From contig NZ_JAJEQM010000002.1 in assembly GCF_020687385.1 (NCBI RefSeq), positions 124,001-188,000 on the forward strand: a DNA stretch of 64,000 bases. Reading direction: 5' to 3'. Below the pieces are notes generated by a model that saw nothing but the letters and a program-made list of their open reading frames with translations, made no database searches and was not told the DNA's origin. Both the position numbers and the translations under genes were made by a program. Position 1 is the stretch's first letter. Every line of letters starts with the position of its first letter. This document shows, one piece after another, positions 1-10,272 of this stretch. Origin of the DNA: Hominilimicola fabiformis (GTDB lineage: Bacteria > Bacillota > Clostridia > UBA1381).

Positions 1-666
1 GGCAATTATTCCGAATAAAATACCGAATACGACATCGTTGAAAAACGGACGTAAAATTAAATAACCGATTATAGCACCTAAAGGTTCCGTAATACCCGAA
101 AAAAACGATACTATAAATGCTCTTTTTCTGCTGCCTGTTGAGTAGTATATCGGTACAGACGTAGCAATTCCTTCCGGAATATTATGGATTGCTATGGCGA
201 CAGCTATGGCAAGCCCAAGATGGGGGTCTTTTAGGGCGGAGGTGAAGGTTGCGAGGCCTTCGGGGAAGTTATGTATGCCGATTGCGAGGGCTGTCATAAA
301 TCCCATACGTTTTAGGGCAATCGAGCGGGTTTCGTTTTCGGTCAGATTACCTATATCACCCTCTGTTGACGGCACAAAGTAGTCTATAAGTCCGATAAGA
401 AGTATTCCGACAAAGAATGATACTACCGCGATATAATATCCCACAGTGTCATTTGTAGCTGACGCGATATATGTGCGTGACTTCTGAAAAATTTCAATCA
501 TTGAAACGTATATCATTACTCCGGCTGAAAATCCGAGCGAGCCGGCGAGAAATTTTGTATTTGTGGTTTTTGCAAACAATGCTATTATACTGCCGATTCC
601 GGTTGCAAGTCCTGCCATAACCGTCAGCGACAGCGCGAACAGTACATTTGTTTCCACTAAAATCAT
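1..666 (-). CDS. zupT: ZIP-family metal (zinc) transporter, 3' end cut by window edge
   Basis: The reading frame is open from an ATG at 666 down to base 1, giving 222 codons without a stop, so the C-terminus lies outside the window. The protein is a hydrophobic multi-helix membrane protein. It carries the two ZIP signature helices HNFPEG and HNIPEG, whose His and Glu residues line the metal path, so it should import Zn2+ or related divalent cations. A good ribosome site (TAAGGAG on the minus strand) precedes the ATG. It is transcribed away from the TrmH gene. The family call is firm; the exact metal is inferred. Confidence 0.88.
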   Translation of the reverse strand, partial: MILVETNVLFALSLTVMAGLATGIGSIIALFAKTTNTKFLAGSLGFSAGVMIYVSMIEIFQKSRTYIASATNDTVGYYIAVVSFFVGILLIGLIDYFVPSTEGDIGNLTENETRSIALKRMGFMTALAIGIHNFPEGLATFTSALKDPHLGLAIAVAIAIHNIPEGIATSVPIYYSTGSRKRAFIVSFFSGITEPLGAIIGYLILRPFFNDVVFGILFGIIA

Positions 667-729
667 CTCCTTAAAAGTTCTTATGGTATAATACGTTGCA
701 CGAATTTTTTTTGTTACTTAAATTAATTG

Positions 730-758
730 TTGCCAATTTCAAAAAAAGGGTATATAAT
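730..758 (+). promoter_or_regulatory. Sigma-A promoter for the TrmH-dprA-topA-trmFO series
   Basis: TTGCCA (730-735) and TATAAT (753-758) are separated by 17 bases and lie about 40 bases ahead of the first start codon. Confidence 0.7.
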
Positions 759-799
759 TAGTTGAAAATACTTATATAGAATAGATAAGGAAATGATTT

Positions 800-1570
800 A
801 TGTTAGAGATTACTTCTTCATCAAACAATAAATGCAAATATGTAAAATCGCTGTCGCAGAAAAAATCAAGGCAGAAATACGGTGAGTATACAATAGAAGG
901 AATAAAATCGGTATCGGACGCATTAAATTCCGAAAGGGAGATAACGGCACTATATGTATCGGACAGTTTTTTTGAAAACGAAAAATTCAAATATCCGAAA
1001 GATATTTCATTATACAAGGTACAAGACGACGTATTTATGAAAATGTGCGATACAAAAGCACCGCAGGGCATACTTGCGGTTGTGAAAATCGAAGATGAAA
1101 CCGATTTTACACCAAACACGGAAAAATCGTATATATATTGCGACTGTATAAATGACCCGGGTAATCTCGGAACGATAATCAGAACGGCTGATGCGGCAGG
1201 ATTTGACGGAGTGTTGTTGTCGGATGGGTGCGTTGATTTATACAGTCCGAAAACGGTGCGTTCAAGTATGGGTTCGTTTTTTAATATGAAAGTTGTGACA
1301 GGTGTGTCATATGAAAAACTCAGCGAATACAAAAACAGCGGTTTTCAGCTTATCGGCGGTGCACTTGGTGACAATACAATAGATTACCGCAGTGCGGATA
1401 TGAAAAAACCTACTATTATAATAGTAGGAAATGAGGCAAACGGAATATCGGAAGATGTTCAGAAAATGTGTCAATGCGTTAAAATTCCGATTTTGGGGAA
1501 AGCCGAATCGCTAAATGCGGGAGTTGCGGCGGCAATATTAATGTACGAACTTGTTCGCCAAAGGTCTTGA
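800..1570 (+). CDS. TrmH/SpoU-family RNA 2'-O-ribose methyltransferase
   Basis: This 256-residue protein should transfer a methyl group from S-adenosylmethionine to a ribose 2'-OH in rRNA or tRNA. The C-terminal half has the three SpoU motifs of the trefoil-knot (SPOUT) fold: NDPGNLGTIIRTADA near residue 117, IIVGNEANGIS near 210, and ESLNAGVAAAILMYE at the end. The N-terminal 95 residues match the usual RNA-binding substrate domain. An AAGGA ribosome site precedes the ATG. It is the first gene of a rightward series ahead of dprA. The target nucleotide cannot be told; RlmB-like or TsnR-like roles are possible. Confidence 0.9.
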   Translation: MLEITSSSNNKCKYVKSLSQKKSRQKYGEYTIEGIKSVSDALNSEREITALYVSDSFFENEKFKYPKDISLYKVQDDVFMKMCDTKAPQGILAVVKIEDETDFTPNTEKSYIYCDCINDPGNLGTIIRTADAAGFDGVLLSDGCVDLYSPKTVRSSMGSFFNMKVVTGVSYEKLSEYKNSGFQLIGGALGDNTIDYRSADMKKPTIIIVGNEANGISEDVQKMCQCVKIPILGKAESLNAGVAAAILMYELVRQRS

Positions 1571-1622
1571 CAATTTTTGAGATTTGTAGTAATGTAACAT
1601 ATGTATTTTAGGTGGTGGATTG

Positions 1623-2735
1623 ATGGAACATATACTTTATTGGTTATGGCTTACAACTAAATACGGTGTTACGCCATCAAAAATTAAAGTGCTTTTAGAG
1701 TATTTTAAAACTGTTGAAGAAATATATTTTTCAAAAAACTTCAATAATATATACGGTTTGAGTGACAAAATAAAATCAAGTCTTGCAGACAAGGATTTAT
1801 CCAAAGCAGAAAAAATACTTGAACAAACCGCAAAATTAAATCAGAAAATATTGGTTTACGACAGTGAAAGCTATCCGCAAATATTAAAGAATATATCAAG
1901 TCCGCCGTATGTCTTGTATGTACAGGGCAAGGTGTTGGAGCTTGATAAGGTGCTTACAATAGGCGTTGTGGGTACACGAAATTCGTCGGAATACGGACGT
2001 GTTGTGACGGACAGGATATGCCGCGAATTGGCACAATACGGTGTGGTGACTGTCGGCGGACTGGCAAGAGGTATTGATACGGTCGGTGCGTGGGCAACGC
2101 TTGATGTCGGCGGAGTGGCAGTCGGTGTTGTCGGCAGCGGACTTGATATAGTGTATCCGTCGGAAAATGTTGAACTTGTCAAAGCAATTACCGAAAAAGG
2201 TTGTATAATATCAGAATACGCACCCGGTACACCGCCTGTAAGAAATCATTTTCCTGCAAGGAACAGAATTATAGCCGGACTGTCACGCGGAATACTCGTA
2301 ACGGAAGCACCGGAAAAGAGCGGCGCGCTTATAACAGCAAAATATGCACTTGAAAATGACAGAGATGTATTTGCGGTACCGAGAAATATTACAGATACAA
2401 ATTCCTTGGGAACGAACAAAATCATTCAACAGGGTGCAAAACTGATAAACGGCGCAGCGGATATAATAAGCGAATATCCATATGCCGAAAAAGTTATACC
2501 TAAAAAGGTAAAAAGTGAGCCGATACAAAAAACTGTTGATGACAGTAAATACAGCAAACTGAATGAATTTGAAAAACAGATAATAGATATATTAAAGAAA
2601 AGCGATATGCAGATAGATGAAATTTCAAGAGAACTGAAAAGAAACGTAAGCGAAATAAATACAAAGCTTATAATGCTTGAAGTCAAGGGATTGGTTAAGA
2701 AACTTCCCGGAAGTAAATATCAACTGAAATTATAG
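1623..2735 (+). CDS. dprA: DNA-processing protein DprA (Smf)
   Basis: DprA binds incoming single-stranded DNA and loads RecA during natural transformation; it is conserved even in bacteria not known to be competent. The 370-residue product has an N-terminal helical region, a Rossmann-like core with GVVGTRNSSEYG and GGLARGIDTVG near residues 115-155, PARNRIIAGLSRG and KSGALITAKYAL motifs, and a C-terminal winged-helix domain (about 310-370). ATG 1623 is preferred over the in-frame TTG at 1620 because it sits 7 bases after AGGTGG. It is followed by topA, a pairing widely conserved in Firmicutes. Confidence 0.95.
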   Translation: MEHILYWLWLTTKYGVTPSKIKVLLEYFKTVEEIYFSKNFNNIYGLSDKIKSSLADKDLSKAEKILEQTAKLNQKILVYDSESYPQILKNISSPPYVLYVQGKVLELDKVLTIGVVGTRNSSEYGRVVTDRICRELAQYGVVTVGGLARGIDTVGAWATLDVGGVAVGVVGSGLDIVYPSENVELVKAITEKGCIISEYAPGTPPVRNHFPARNRIIAGLSRGILVTEAPEKSGALITAKYALENDRDVFAVPRNITDTNSLGTNKIIQQGAKLINGAADIISEYPYAEKVIPKKVKSEPIQKTVDDSKYSKLNEFEKQIIDILKKSDMQIDEISRELKRNVSEINTKLIMLEVKGLVKKLPGSKYQLKL

Positions 2736-2751
2736 ATACGGAGGAAATTAT

Positions 2752-4842
2752 ATGGCAACGAAAAAGCTGTTAATAGTGGAGTCACCGGCAAAAGCGGGGA
2801 CAATAAAAAAATATCTTGGCAAGGACTATACAGTTATGGCGTCTATGGGGCATATAATCGACCTTCCGAAAAGTCAAATGGGTATAGACTTTGAAAATGA
2901 TTACACACCGAAATATATAACAATACGCGGTAAAGGACAGCTGCTTACACAACTGAAAAAAGAGGCTAAAAAAGCCGATGTAGTTTATCTCGCAACTGAC
3001 CCGGACCGCGAGGGTGAGGCAATAAGCTGGCATTTGGCGGAGGCACTTAAAATAGACCCCGAGTCAAATTGCCGTGTAACGTTTAACGAAATTACAAAAA
3101 CAGCCGTTAAGGCGGCCATAAAACAGCCGAGAAAGATTGATATGGACCTTGTTGACGCACAACAGGCAAGACGTGTGCTTGACAGAATTGTGGGTTATAC
3201 AATCAGTCCTATTCTTTGGGAAAAGGTTAAAAGAGGACTTAGTGCCGGTCGTGTACAGTCTGTTGCGACAAAGCTTATATGTGACAGGGAAGAAGAAATC
3301 GAAAACTTTACTCCTCAGGAATATTGGTCAATCGAAACGGTTTTGCATGATCCGAAAAGTAAAAAGGATTTTAATGCAAAATATTACGGTGAAAAGGGCA
3401 AAGAAGTAAAGCTAAACAATGCCGAAGAAACAAAGAAAGTTTCGGACGCAATAGCAAATGCCGATTTTGTTATAGAAAAGGTTAAAAGAGGTCAGCAAAA
3501 GCGTAATCCTCAACCGCCGTTTACGACAAGTACTCTGCAGCAGGACGCGTCAAGAAAGTATAATTTCCAAGCGGCAAAAACAATGCAGATTGCACAAACT
3601 CTTTACGAAGGTATTAACCTCGGTGGAAAGATAGGAACGATAGGTCTTATAACGTATATGAGAACAGATTCGCTAAGAATTGCCGACGACGCACAAAAAG
3701 AGGCGGTTGCATATTTGACCGAAAATTACGGAAGCGAATATGTAAAGGCAAAGCAATACAAGACAAAAAAGAATGCACAGGACGCCCATGAGGCTATCAG
3801 ACCGACTTCAATAAACATAAAGCCGATTGATATTAAGGATAAACTTACAAACGACCAATACAGACTTTATAAGCTTATTTGGGAACGATTTGCCGCAAGT
3901 CAGATGACAAGTGCGGTATATGACACAATGCAGGTAACTATTGACGCAAACGGTCATACATTTAAGGCAAGCGGTTCAAACATAAAGTTTAAGGGTTATA
4001 TGACGGTGTACGTTGAGTCAACGGACAACAAGGAAAAGAAAGAAAAAATGCTTCCTAACCTTGAAGAAAATCAAACCGTTACACTTAAAAGTTCGGAGGA
4101 AAAGCAACACTTTACTCAACCTCCCGCAAGATATTCGGACGCTACGCTTATCAAGGAGCTTGAAGAAAACGGCATAGGCAGACCGTCAACGTACGCACCG
4201 ACCATTTCAACAATCGTGTCAAGAGGATATGTCGTAAGAAGTAAGAAACAGCTTGTTCCGACAGAGCTTGGATTTGTTACGTCGGAAATTATGAAAAATA
4301 ACTTTTCGGATATTGTGGACGTTGAATTTACGGCTGATATGGAAAAAGAGCTTGACAGCGTTGAAGAAGGCGAATTGAATTGGAAAAAGCTGATTAACGA
4401 TTTTTATCCGTCATTTAAGGATACACTTGAAAAGGCACAGAAGAACATCGAAAAAATTCAGATTAAAGACGAAGAATCGGATGTCGTATGTGAAAAGTGC
4501 GGAAGAAAAATGGTGTACAAGCTGAGTAAATTCGGTAAATTCTTGGCTTGTCCGGGTTATCCCGAATGTAAAAATACAAAGGCTATCCGTGAAGAAACAG
4601 GTGCGAAATGCCCTAAGTGCGGCGGTGAAATACTTGTTAAAAAGTCAAGGAGAGGTAAGGTTTACTACGGTTGTGAACATTCGCCGAAGTGTGACTTTAT
4701 GGTATGGGATATGCCTGTTAAGGACGAGGCTTGTCCGCAGTGCGGCGGCTTGCTCCTTAAAAAGCAAGGCAGAAACGGTAAGATTTTCTGCTATAACGAA
4801 GATTGTAAATATGAGAGAAAGTTAAAGGACGAAAAGAAGTGA
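2752..4842 (+). CDS. topA: DNA topoisomerase I (type IA)
   Basis: The enzyme relaxes negative supercoils by cutting one strand through a 5'-phosphotyrosine. The 696-residue protein has an N-terminal TOPRIM domain with [12 protein letters not shown] (about residues 83-94), the catalytic tyrosine in [10 protein letters not shown] (Tyr302), and three C-terminal zinc ribbons built on CEKCG, CPKCGG and CPQCGG motifs. A GGAGG ribosome site precedes ATG 2752. The last four bases overlap the GTG start of trmFO, so the two are probably translationally coupled. Confidence 0.97.
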   Translation: MATKKLLIVESPAKAGTIKKYLGKDYTVMASMGHIIDLPKSQMGIDFENDYTPKYITIRGKGQLLTQLKKEAKKADVVYLATDPDREGEAISWHLAEALKIDPESNCRVTFNEITKTAVKAAIKQPRKIDMDLVDAQQARRVLDRIVGYTISPILWEKVKRGLSAGRVQSVATKLICDREEEIENFTPQEYWSIETVLHDPKSKKDFNAKYYGEKGKEVKLNNAEETKKVSDAIANADFVIEKVKRGQQKRNPQPPFTTSTLQQDASRKYNFQAAKTMQIAQTLYEGINLGGKIGTIGLITYMRTDSLRIADDAQKEAVAYLTENYGSEYVKAKQYKTKKNAQDAHEAIRPTSINIKPIDIKDKLTNDQYRLYKLIWERFAASQMTSAVYDTMQVTIDANGHTFKASGSNIKFKGYMTVYVESTDNKEKKEKMLPNLEENQTVTLKSSEEKQHFTQPPARYSDATLIKELEENGIGRPSTYAPTISTIVSRGYVVRSKKQLVPTELGFVTSEIMKNNFSDIVDVEFTADMEKELDSVEEGELNWKKLINDFYPSFKDTLEKAQKNIEKIQIKDEESDVVCEKCGRKMVYKLSKFGKFLACPGYPECKNTKAIREETGAKCPKCGGEILVKKSRRGKVYYGCEHSPKCDFMVWDMPVKDEACPQCGGLLLKKQGRNGKIFCYNEDCKYERKLKDEKK

Positions 4843-6155
4843 AAGTAAAAGTTATAGGAGCCGGACTTGCCGGTTGTGAGGCGGTATGGCAGCTTGTAAA
4901 GCAGGGAATTGACGTTGACCTTTACGAAATGAAACCGGTAAAGTATTCACCGGCACATTCAAATGAAAATTTTGCGGAACTTGTGTGTTCAAACTCTTTG
5001 AAGGCTGACAGAATTGAAAATGCGTGTGGTCTTTTAAAAGAAGAAATGCGTATGTTTGATTCGGTTATGATGGAGGCGGCTGATATAAGCCGTGTACCCG
5101 CGGGCGGTGCTTTGGCGGTTGACAGAGATGTTTTTGCAAAGCATATAACGGAAAAAATTAAAAATCATCCGCGTGTAACCGTATTTAATGAAGAAGTTAC
5201 GGAAATCAATCCCGATGAATATACAATAATCGCAACAGGTCCGCTTACTTCGGACGGACTTGCTGATGAAATAAAGAAAATTACAGGTTCGGACGAATTG
5301 TACTTTTATGACGCAGCCGCACCGATTGTGACGGAAGAAAGTATTGACAAAGACAAAGTTTTCAAAGCGGCAAGATACGATAAAGGTACTGCCGATTATA
5401 TCAACTGTCCGATGACAAAAGAGGAATATACCGCTTTTTATAACGAGCTTATCACGGCTGAAACAGCACCGCTTAAAGAATTTGAAAATCAAAAGGTTTT
5501 CGAGGGCTGTATGCCTGTCGAGGTTATGGCAAAAAGAGGTGAACAGACGCTTGTGTTCGGACCGTTAAAACCTGTCGGTCTTGTCAATCCAAAGACTGGC
5601 AAGGACGACGCATATGCGGTTGTTCAGCTAAGACAGGATAATAAAGAGGGTACGCTCTATAACCTTGTCGGTTTTCAGACGAATTTGAAATGGGGAGAGC
5701 AAAAACGCGTGTTCTCAATGATTCCGGGACTTGAAAATGCCGAATTTGTGCGTTACGGAGTTATGCACAGAAACACTTATATAAATTCTCCGACGCTTTT
5801 AAATAAGTATTATCAAATGGAGAAGTACCCGAAAGTATTTTTTGCGGGACAGATAACGGGTGTCGAAGGTTATGTTGAGTCGGCGTCAAGCGGAATACTT
5901 GCCGGATATAATATGGCGGCTATGCTTAACGGAAAAGATATGTTTGAACCGGATTCAAAAACTTGTATCGGTGCATTACCGCTTTATATTTCAAATTCTG
6001 CAAATACAAAGTTCCAGCCTATGAATGCGAATTTCGGCATTATAGACGGACTTAACGAAAGAATAAGAAATAAAGCCGAACGCTATAATAAAATAGCAAA
6101 TCGTGCTTTAGATATAATGAAAGATAAATTGAAAGGTGAGAATGATGATGAGTAA
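4839..6155 (+). CDS. trmFO: Folate/FAD-dependent tRNA (uracil-54-C5)-methyltransferase
   Basis: TrmFO makes ribothymidine at position 54 of the tRNA T-loop, using methylenetetrahydrofolate as carbon donor and FADH2 as reductant. The 438-residue protein opens with the dinucleotide-binding motif [11 protein letters not shown]. It keeps family signatures including CSNSLKAD, the VEVMAKRG segment, FGPLKPVGL, and [15 protein letters not shown] near the C-terminus. The GTG start overlaps the topA stop codon, giving the common topA-trmFO order. Its end overlaps the next gene by 8 bases. Confidence 0.96.
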   Translation: MKVKVIGAGLAGCEAVWQLVKQGIDVDLYEMKPVKYSPAHSNENFAELVCSNSLKADRIENACGLLKEEMRMFDSVMMEAADISRVPAGGALAVDRDVFAKHITEKIKNHPRVTVFNEEVTEINPDEYTIIATGPLTSDGLADEIKKITGSDELYFYDAAAPIVTEESIDKDKVFKAARYDKGTADYINCPMTKEEYTAFYNELITAETAPLKEFENQKVFEGCMPVEVMAKRGEQTLVFGPLKPVGLVNPKTGKDDAYAVVQLRQDNKEGTLYNLVGFQTNLKWGEQKRVFSMIPGLENAEFVRYGVMHRNTYINSPTLLNKYYQMEKYPKVFFAGQITGVEGYVESASSGILAGYNMAAMLNGKDMFEPDSKTCIGALPLYISNSANTKFQPMNANFGIIDGLNERIRNKAERYNKIANRALDIMKDKLKGENDDE

Positions 6156-6552
6156 AAAGAAAATTATAGCATTGGCAATGTCAGCCGTTATGGCAGTCGG
6201 AATGATTGCAGGCTGCGGAAGTACAAATAATTCAGGCACAGACACGGCACAAACAGAAAGCACAGAAAAGGTAACTCCTACATTTATGTACTTTGTGGCA
6301 AATGCGGACGATAACTTTGACGCAACAAACACAATGTACACTGAACTTGAAAACGAATATAAGGACAAAATCAACTTTCAACTTGTAAATGTTGACGAAA
6401 ATCCTGAGGCACTTGAAAACTTCTCATTGGTAAAAGACCAAACTCCGGCACTTATTATGCTTGATACATCAAATAATATCTCGGCTATTGAATTTAAGTG
6501 CAGTGACAAGGATAAACTAAAAACAGACATAGACAATGCACTTGGAAAATAA
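6148..6552 (+). CDS. Small lipoprotein with thioredoxin-like fold lacking CxxC
   Basis: The 134-residue product has a basic N-terminus, a hydrophobic stretch and a lipobox ending MIAGC, so it should be lipidated and held on the outer face of the membrane. The mature part resembles a thioredoxin: a strand TFMYFVA where the active-site CxxC normally follows but is absent, a VNVDENPE strand-turn, and a TPALIML segment at the place of the conserved cis-proline. I infer a non-redox or scaffold role; no function is assigned. ATG 6148 is chosen because AGGTGA sits 8 bases upstream. It overlaps the trmFO stop and ends at a strong terminator. Confidence 0.75.
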   Translation: MSKKKIIALAMSAVMAVGMIAGCGSTNNSGTDTAQTESTEKVTPTFMYFVANADDNFDATNTMYTELENEYKDKINFQLVNVDENPEALENFSLVKDQTPALIMLDTSNNISAIEFKCSDKDKLKTDIDNALGK

Positions 6553-6562
6553 TCGAAAAGAT

Positions 6563-6590
6563 GAGCGATACAACCGTATCGCTCTTTTTT
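6563..6590 (+). terminator. Rho-independent terminator after the topA-trmFO series
   Basis: GAGCGATAC and GTATCGCTC form a perfect 9-bp stem with an AACC loop followed by six T residues. Confidence 0.93.
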
Positions 6591-6643
6591 GTATAATACT
6601 CTCTGTTTTTTCAAAAGATAGATGAAAAAAGGAGATTGTATAA

Positions 6644-7507
6644 ATGCAGAATATAAGAACAGACCTGGCGGTGGAGGCACACGAACTCAGCAGACGTGAG
6701 GCGAAAAATGTAACGGAAATAGACGGTGTTATATCCGATGTGCGTACAGAGGACGGAATAACCGTTACGAATATAGAAATAACAAACGAAAACGGAAGTA
6801 AGGCACTCGGCAAGGCGATAGGCAATTATATAACGATTGAGTCGCCGAATTTGAAATACAGTATTGATATATACGAAAGGGTATGCACTCTTATTTCGGA
6901 GGAAATTCGTAAAATGGCCAATATAAAAAGTGACAGCCTTACACTTGTCGTAGGACTCGGAAACCGTGACATAACGCCTGACGCACTCGGTACGGAAGTG
7001 GTGTCAAGGCTGTTGGTGACACATCATATAAAACAGAATATGAAAGATTTTTTTGATGATAATATAAGCGGTGTATGTGCGTTGATACCCGGAGTTCTCG
7101 GAACAACAGGCATTGAAACTGCGGAGATTATCAAGGCGGTAAGCGAAAAGGTGAAACCGAATCTTATTATCGCCGTTGACGCAATGGCGGCGGCGGATAT
7201 AAGACGTGTTTCGACCACTGTACAAATATCGGATACAGGTATTCAACCGGGTGCCGGCGTGGGAAATAACAGAGAATGTCTTAATGAAGAAACGATTGGT
7301 GCAAAGGTGATTGCGATAGGTGTACCGACCGTTATAGACGCCGCAACAATATCAAAGGTTGAAATACCAAAAGAGCTTGCACCGCTTATGGTTACGACAA
7401 AGGATATTGACCTCGTAATCGAAAGAACGGCTAAAACCGTTGCAAACGGAATTAATCTTGCACTGCACCGAGATATGACATTAAGAGATATAGAAAGCTA
7501 TGTTTAA
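6644..7507 (+). CDS. gpr: GPR endopeptidase, germination protease
   Basis: GPR degrades the DNA-coating small acid-soluble proteins when spores germinate. The 287-residue protein starts with NIRTDLAVEAHEL, the pro-region seen in this family, and contains LVVGLGNRDITPDALG, VPGVLG-like LIPGVLGTTGIETAEI, and AVDAMAAADIRRV blocks that are diagnostic. It is somewhat shorter than Bacillus GPR, as in many Clostridia. An AAGGAG ribosome site precedes the ATG. Upstream, GTATA and AAAGATA 18 bases apart (6591-6620) could be a weak sigma-G promoter. The gene is strong evidence for a spore-forming host. Confidence 0.95.
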   Translation: MQNIRTDLAVEAHELSRREAKNVTEIDGVISDVRTEDGITVTNIEITNENGSKALGKAIGNYITIESPNLKYSIDIYERVCTLISEEIRKMANIKSDSLTLVVGLGNRDITPDALGTEVVSRLLVTHHIKQNMKDFFDDNISGVCALIPGVLGTTGIETAEIIKAVSEKVKPNLIIAVDAMAAADIRRVSTTVQISDTGIQPGAGVGNNRECLNEETIGAKVIAIGVPTVIDAATISKVEIPKELAPLMVTTKDIDLVIERTAKTVANGINLALHRDMTLRDIESYV

Positions 7508-7523
7508 GTTCGTTGACAGTTCT

Positions 7524-7550
7524 AAAAATCACATCATAGATGTAATTTTT
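7524..7550 (+). terminator. Weak terminator-like hairpin after gpr
   Basis: AAAAATCACATC and GATGTAATTTTT pair with one mismatch around a 3-base loop; the 3' arm ends in five T residues. Confidence 0.45.
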
Positions 7551-7565
7551 GAGGATTTTCGATGA

Positions 7566-7594
7566 TTGACATATGGTTTATTTTGGGGTAAAAT
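7566..7594 (+). promoter_or_regulatory. Sigma-A promoter for the M16 peptidase pair
   Basis: TTGACA (7566-7571) and TAAAAT (7589-7594) lie 17 bases apart, 29 bases before the YfmF-like start codon. Confidence 0.75.
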
Positions 7595-7622
7595 ATATTA
7601 AAAACAGTAAAGGAGAAACGGA

Positions 7623-8879
7623 ATGGAAAGTATTAATATAAATTCAAATATAAATCTGTATTATATACCTATGACGAAGTTGAAAACAACTACGATTGAC
7701 GTATATATTCACAGAGATTTAAACGAAGAAGAATCGTCGCTTAACGCACTTTTGCCTTATGTGCTTAAAAGAGGCTGCAGACTTTGCAGTGACAGTGAGG
7801 CAATTTCAAAGTATCTTGAGAATCTGTACGGTGCCGGAGTCGGCGTCGGAGTTTTAAAACGCGGTGACGACCATATTTTGCACGTTGCATTTGAAACGAT
7901 TTCCGATAAATATGCACCGAACGGTGAAAAACTTTGTGACAGCGTTATTGACCTTATGCTTTCAATAATGTTTGAATCAACTTCATTCAGCGATGAAATT
8001 GTCGAACAGGAAAAGAAAAACGCAAAAGACAGAATAATGGCAATGATGAACGATAAGCGTCAGTATGCTGTAGAACGCTGTATCGAAACAATGTTTGAGG
8101 GTGAAAATTATGCAATTTCAAAACTAGGTACACAAGAGGGTATTGATAAAATAACTGCCGACAATTTGAAAAAGCATTATGAGAATATTATTACATCATC
8201 TGTTATTGATATTTATATATGCGGTGATGCGGACGCAAATGCACTTGCCGAAAAGATAAAGAAATACACAGGCAAAATTGCGTTTAAGAATGCGGATATT
8301 CCTAAGACGGAAATATATGTTCCGAAGAACGAAGTTAAAAACGTTACTGATAAAATGGACGTTGTACAAGGCAAACTTTGTATGGGATTTTCAACAGGCA
8401 TAAAGCCTACAGACAGCGATTATCCCGCATTGATGGTTGCAAACAGTATATTCGGCGGCGGCGCTCACTCGAAGTTGTTTAACAATGTGCGTGAAAAGCT
8501 TAGCTTGTGCTATTATGCTTCGGGCAGTCTTGATAAAAACAAAGGCGCTTTGTTTGTAAACGCAGGTATTGAATTTAAGAATTTCCAAAAGGCATATGAT
8601 GAAATACTTGTTCAGCTTGAGAATGTTAAAAACGGAGAAATATCACAGCTTGAATATGAGTCAAGCATTAATGCGATTATAAATTCGCTTGAATCATACA
8701 AGGACGACCAAGATATGTTGCAGTCATTCTATTTGGGGCAGAAAATAGTCGGAACTGATTATGATATAGACACGCTTAAAGAAAAGATAAGCAAGATAAC
8801 GATGGAGGACGCCGCAAGAGTGTTTAAAAACGTTAAACTTGAAACAGTGTATTTCTTAACGGGAAAGGAGGATGCGTAA
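7623..8879 (+). CDS. yfmF: M16-family peptidase-like protein, YfmF type (no zinc motif)
   Basis: The 418-residue protein has the two-lobed M16 (insulinase-like) layout, including an IFGGGAHSKLFNNVREK block near residue 277 typical of the family. The HxxEH zinc site is missing from the N-terminal lobe, so it is probably the non-catalytic partner of the next gene product, as in mitochondrial processing peptidase-type pairs. An AAAGGAG site lies before the ATG. The stop codon overlaps the start of the next gene by one base, which suggests coupled synthesis of a heterodimer. Its substrate is unknown; Bacillus homologues sit beside ABC genes or peptide-maturation genes. Confidence 0.85.
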   Translation: MESININSNINLYYIPMTKLKTTTIDVYIHRDLNEEESSLNALLPYVLKRGCRLCSDSEAISKYLENLYGAGVGVGVLKRGDDHILHVAFETISDKYAPNGEKLCDSVIDLMLSIMFESTSFSDEIVEQEKKNAKDRIMAMMNDKRQYAVERCIETMFEGENYAISKLGTQEGIDKITADNLKKHYENIITSSVIDIYICGDADANALAEKIKKYTGKIAFKNADIPKTEIYVPKNEVKNVTDKMDVVQGKLCMGFSTGIKPTDSDYPALMVANSIFGGGAHSKLFNNVREKLSLCYYASGSLDKNKGALFVNAGIEFKNFQKAYDEILVQLENVKNGEISQLEYESSINAIINSLESYKDDQDMLQSFYLGQKIVGTDYDIDTLKEKISKITMEDAARVFKNVKLETVYFLTGKEDA

Positions 8880-10168
8880 TGGAATTGCAGTACAGAAAAA
8901 ATGACAAAACAGGTGAGGAACTGTATTACACAACACATTCTTCAGGACTCGGAATATATATAATTCCTAAAAAAGATTACAGCAAAACGTATGCAATATT
9001 CGGTACAAGATACGGCTCTGTCGATTCAAAGTTTGTCGTACCGGGTGAGAGTGAGCTAACGGAAGTGCCTGACGGTATAGCACATTATCTTGAACATAAA
9101 ATGTTCGACCAGCCGGACGGCAGTAATGTATTTGATAAATTTTCAAAGTACGGCGGCAATGCAAATGCGTTTACATCATTTAATATAACGGCGTATCTGT
9201 TCTCGGCAACGTCTAATATCGAAGAAAATATCGAAACGCTTATGGACTATGTTCAAAGTCCGTATTTTACGGAGGAAAGCGTACAAAAGGAACAGGGTAT
9301 TATCGGACAGGAAATAAGAATGTATGACGACAGCGGAAGCTGGAAGTTGTTCTTTAATTTCTTGAACTGCCTGTACAAGGAACACCCTGTCAAAAAAGAA
9401 ATTGCAGGTACGGTTGAAAGTATAAGCCATATAACGCCTGAATATTTGTATAAGTGCTACGATACATTTTATAACTTGTCAAATATGTCGATAGTTGTTG
9501 TCGGAAATGTTGACCCGGTTAAGATTTCTAAAGTTATTGAAAACGGTGTAAAGAAGAATGAGCCGTTTGAAGAAAAGATTAAAAAGGTATATCCGACAGA
9601 GCCTGATGAAGTGGCAAAACAGTACGCAGAACAAAGTTTGAGCGTTGCAATGCCGTTGTTTATGACAGGTTTTAAAGATACAAATAACGGTTTCGGCGGT
9701 GATGAGCTTTTAAAGAAAAGTATAGAAACGAATATTATTTTAAAAATGCTTTTCGGAAGAAGTTCAAAGTTTTATAAGAGCCTTTACGAAAAAGGACTTA
9801 TAAACAACAGATTTTCGCTTGAATACACAATGCAGCCCGATTATGCGTATTCATCAATAGACGGTGAAAGCAGTGACCCTAAGGCAGTGTATGAGGCGGT
9901 TATAAACGAAGTTGAAGAAACAAGAAAGAACGGTCTTTCAAAAGAAGATTTTGAGAGAATTAAAAAGGTTGTTTGGGGCGAATATATCCGTTCACAGAAT
10001 GATGTAGAAGATTATGCAGTGACATTTTTACAGATGTTGTTTATGGATATTGATTATTTCAATTTCTATGATGTGTATAAGACAATAACTTTTGAAGATG
10101 TTCAAAAACGTTTTGAAGAACATTTCGTCAAAGAACATTCGGCATTGTCGGTAATCAATCCTGTATAA
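8879..10168 (+). CDS. yfmH: M16-family zinc metallopeptidase, YfmH type
   Basis: This 429-residue protein is the catalytic member of the pair. It has the inverted zinc motif HYLEHKMFD (HxxEH) near residue 70, followed by the typical GGNANAFTSFNITAYLF segment and a downstream glutamate region. It should cleave peptides inside the cell. It begins at ATG 8879 right after GGAGG and overlaps the previous gene by one base. A strong terminator follows. The family assignment is firm, the physiological substrate is not known. Confidence 0.9.
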   Translation: MELQYRKNDKTGEELYYTTHSSGLGIYIIPKKDYSKTYAIFGTRYGSVDSKFVVPGESELTEVPDGIAHYLEHKMFDQPDGSNVFDKFSKYGGNANAFTSFNITAYLFSATSNIEENIETLMDYVQSPYFTEESVQKEQGIIGQEIRMYDDSGSWKLFFNFLNCLYKEHPVKKEIAGTVESISHITPEYLYKCYDTFYNLSNMSIVVVGNVDPVKISKVIENGVKKNEPFEEKIKKVYPTEPDEVAKQYAEQSLSVAMPLFMTGFKDTNNGFGGDELLKKSIETNIILKMLFGRSSKFYKSLYEKGLINNRFSLEYTMQPDYAYSSIDGESSDPKAVYEAVINEVEETRKNGLSKEDFERIKKVVWGEYIRSQNDVEDYAVTFLQMLFMDIDYFNFYDVYKTITFEDVQKRFEEHFVKEHSALSVINPV

Positions 10169-10189
10169 AAAATATCGGTGACAAACAAA

Positions 10190-10220
10190 AATACACCTAT
10201 GTTAAGAGGTGTATTTTTTT
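10190..10220 (+). terminator. Terminator after the M16 peptidase pair
   Basis: AATACACCT and AGGTGTATT pair perfectly around a 7-base loop and run into seven to eight T residues. Confidence 0.92.
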
Positions 10221-10272
10221 GTGCATAAAATTAAGTATTTTTACGAAAACTAACAAACAAGGAGATGATAAT

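Noticed and set aside
772-1332. Leftward open frame of 186 residues opposite the TrmH gene
   Set aside because: It lies wholly antisense to a well-supported methyltransferase gene, has no recognisable motif and no ribosome site; a shadow frame.
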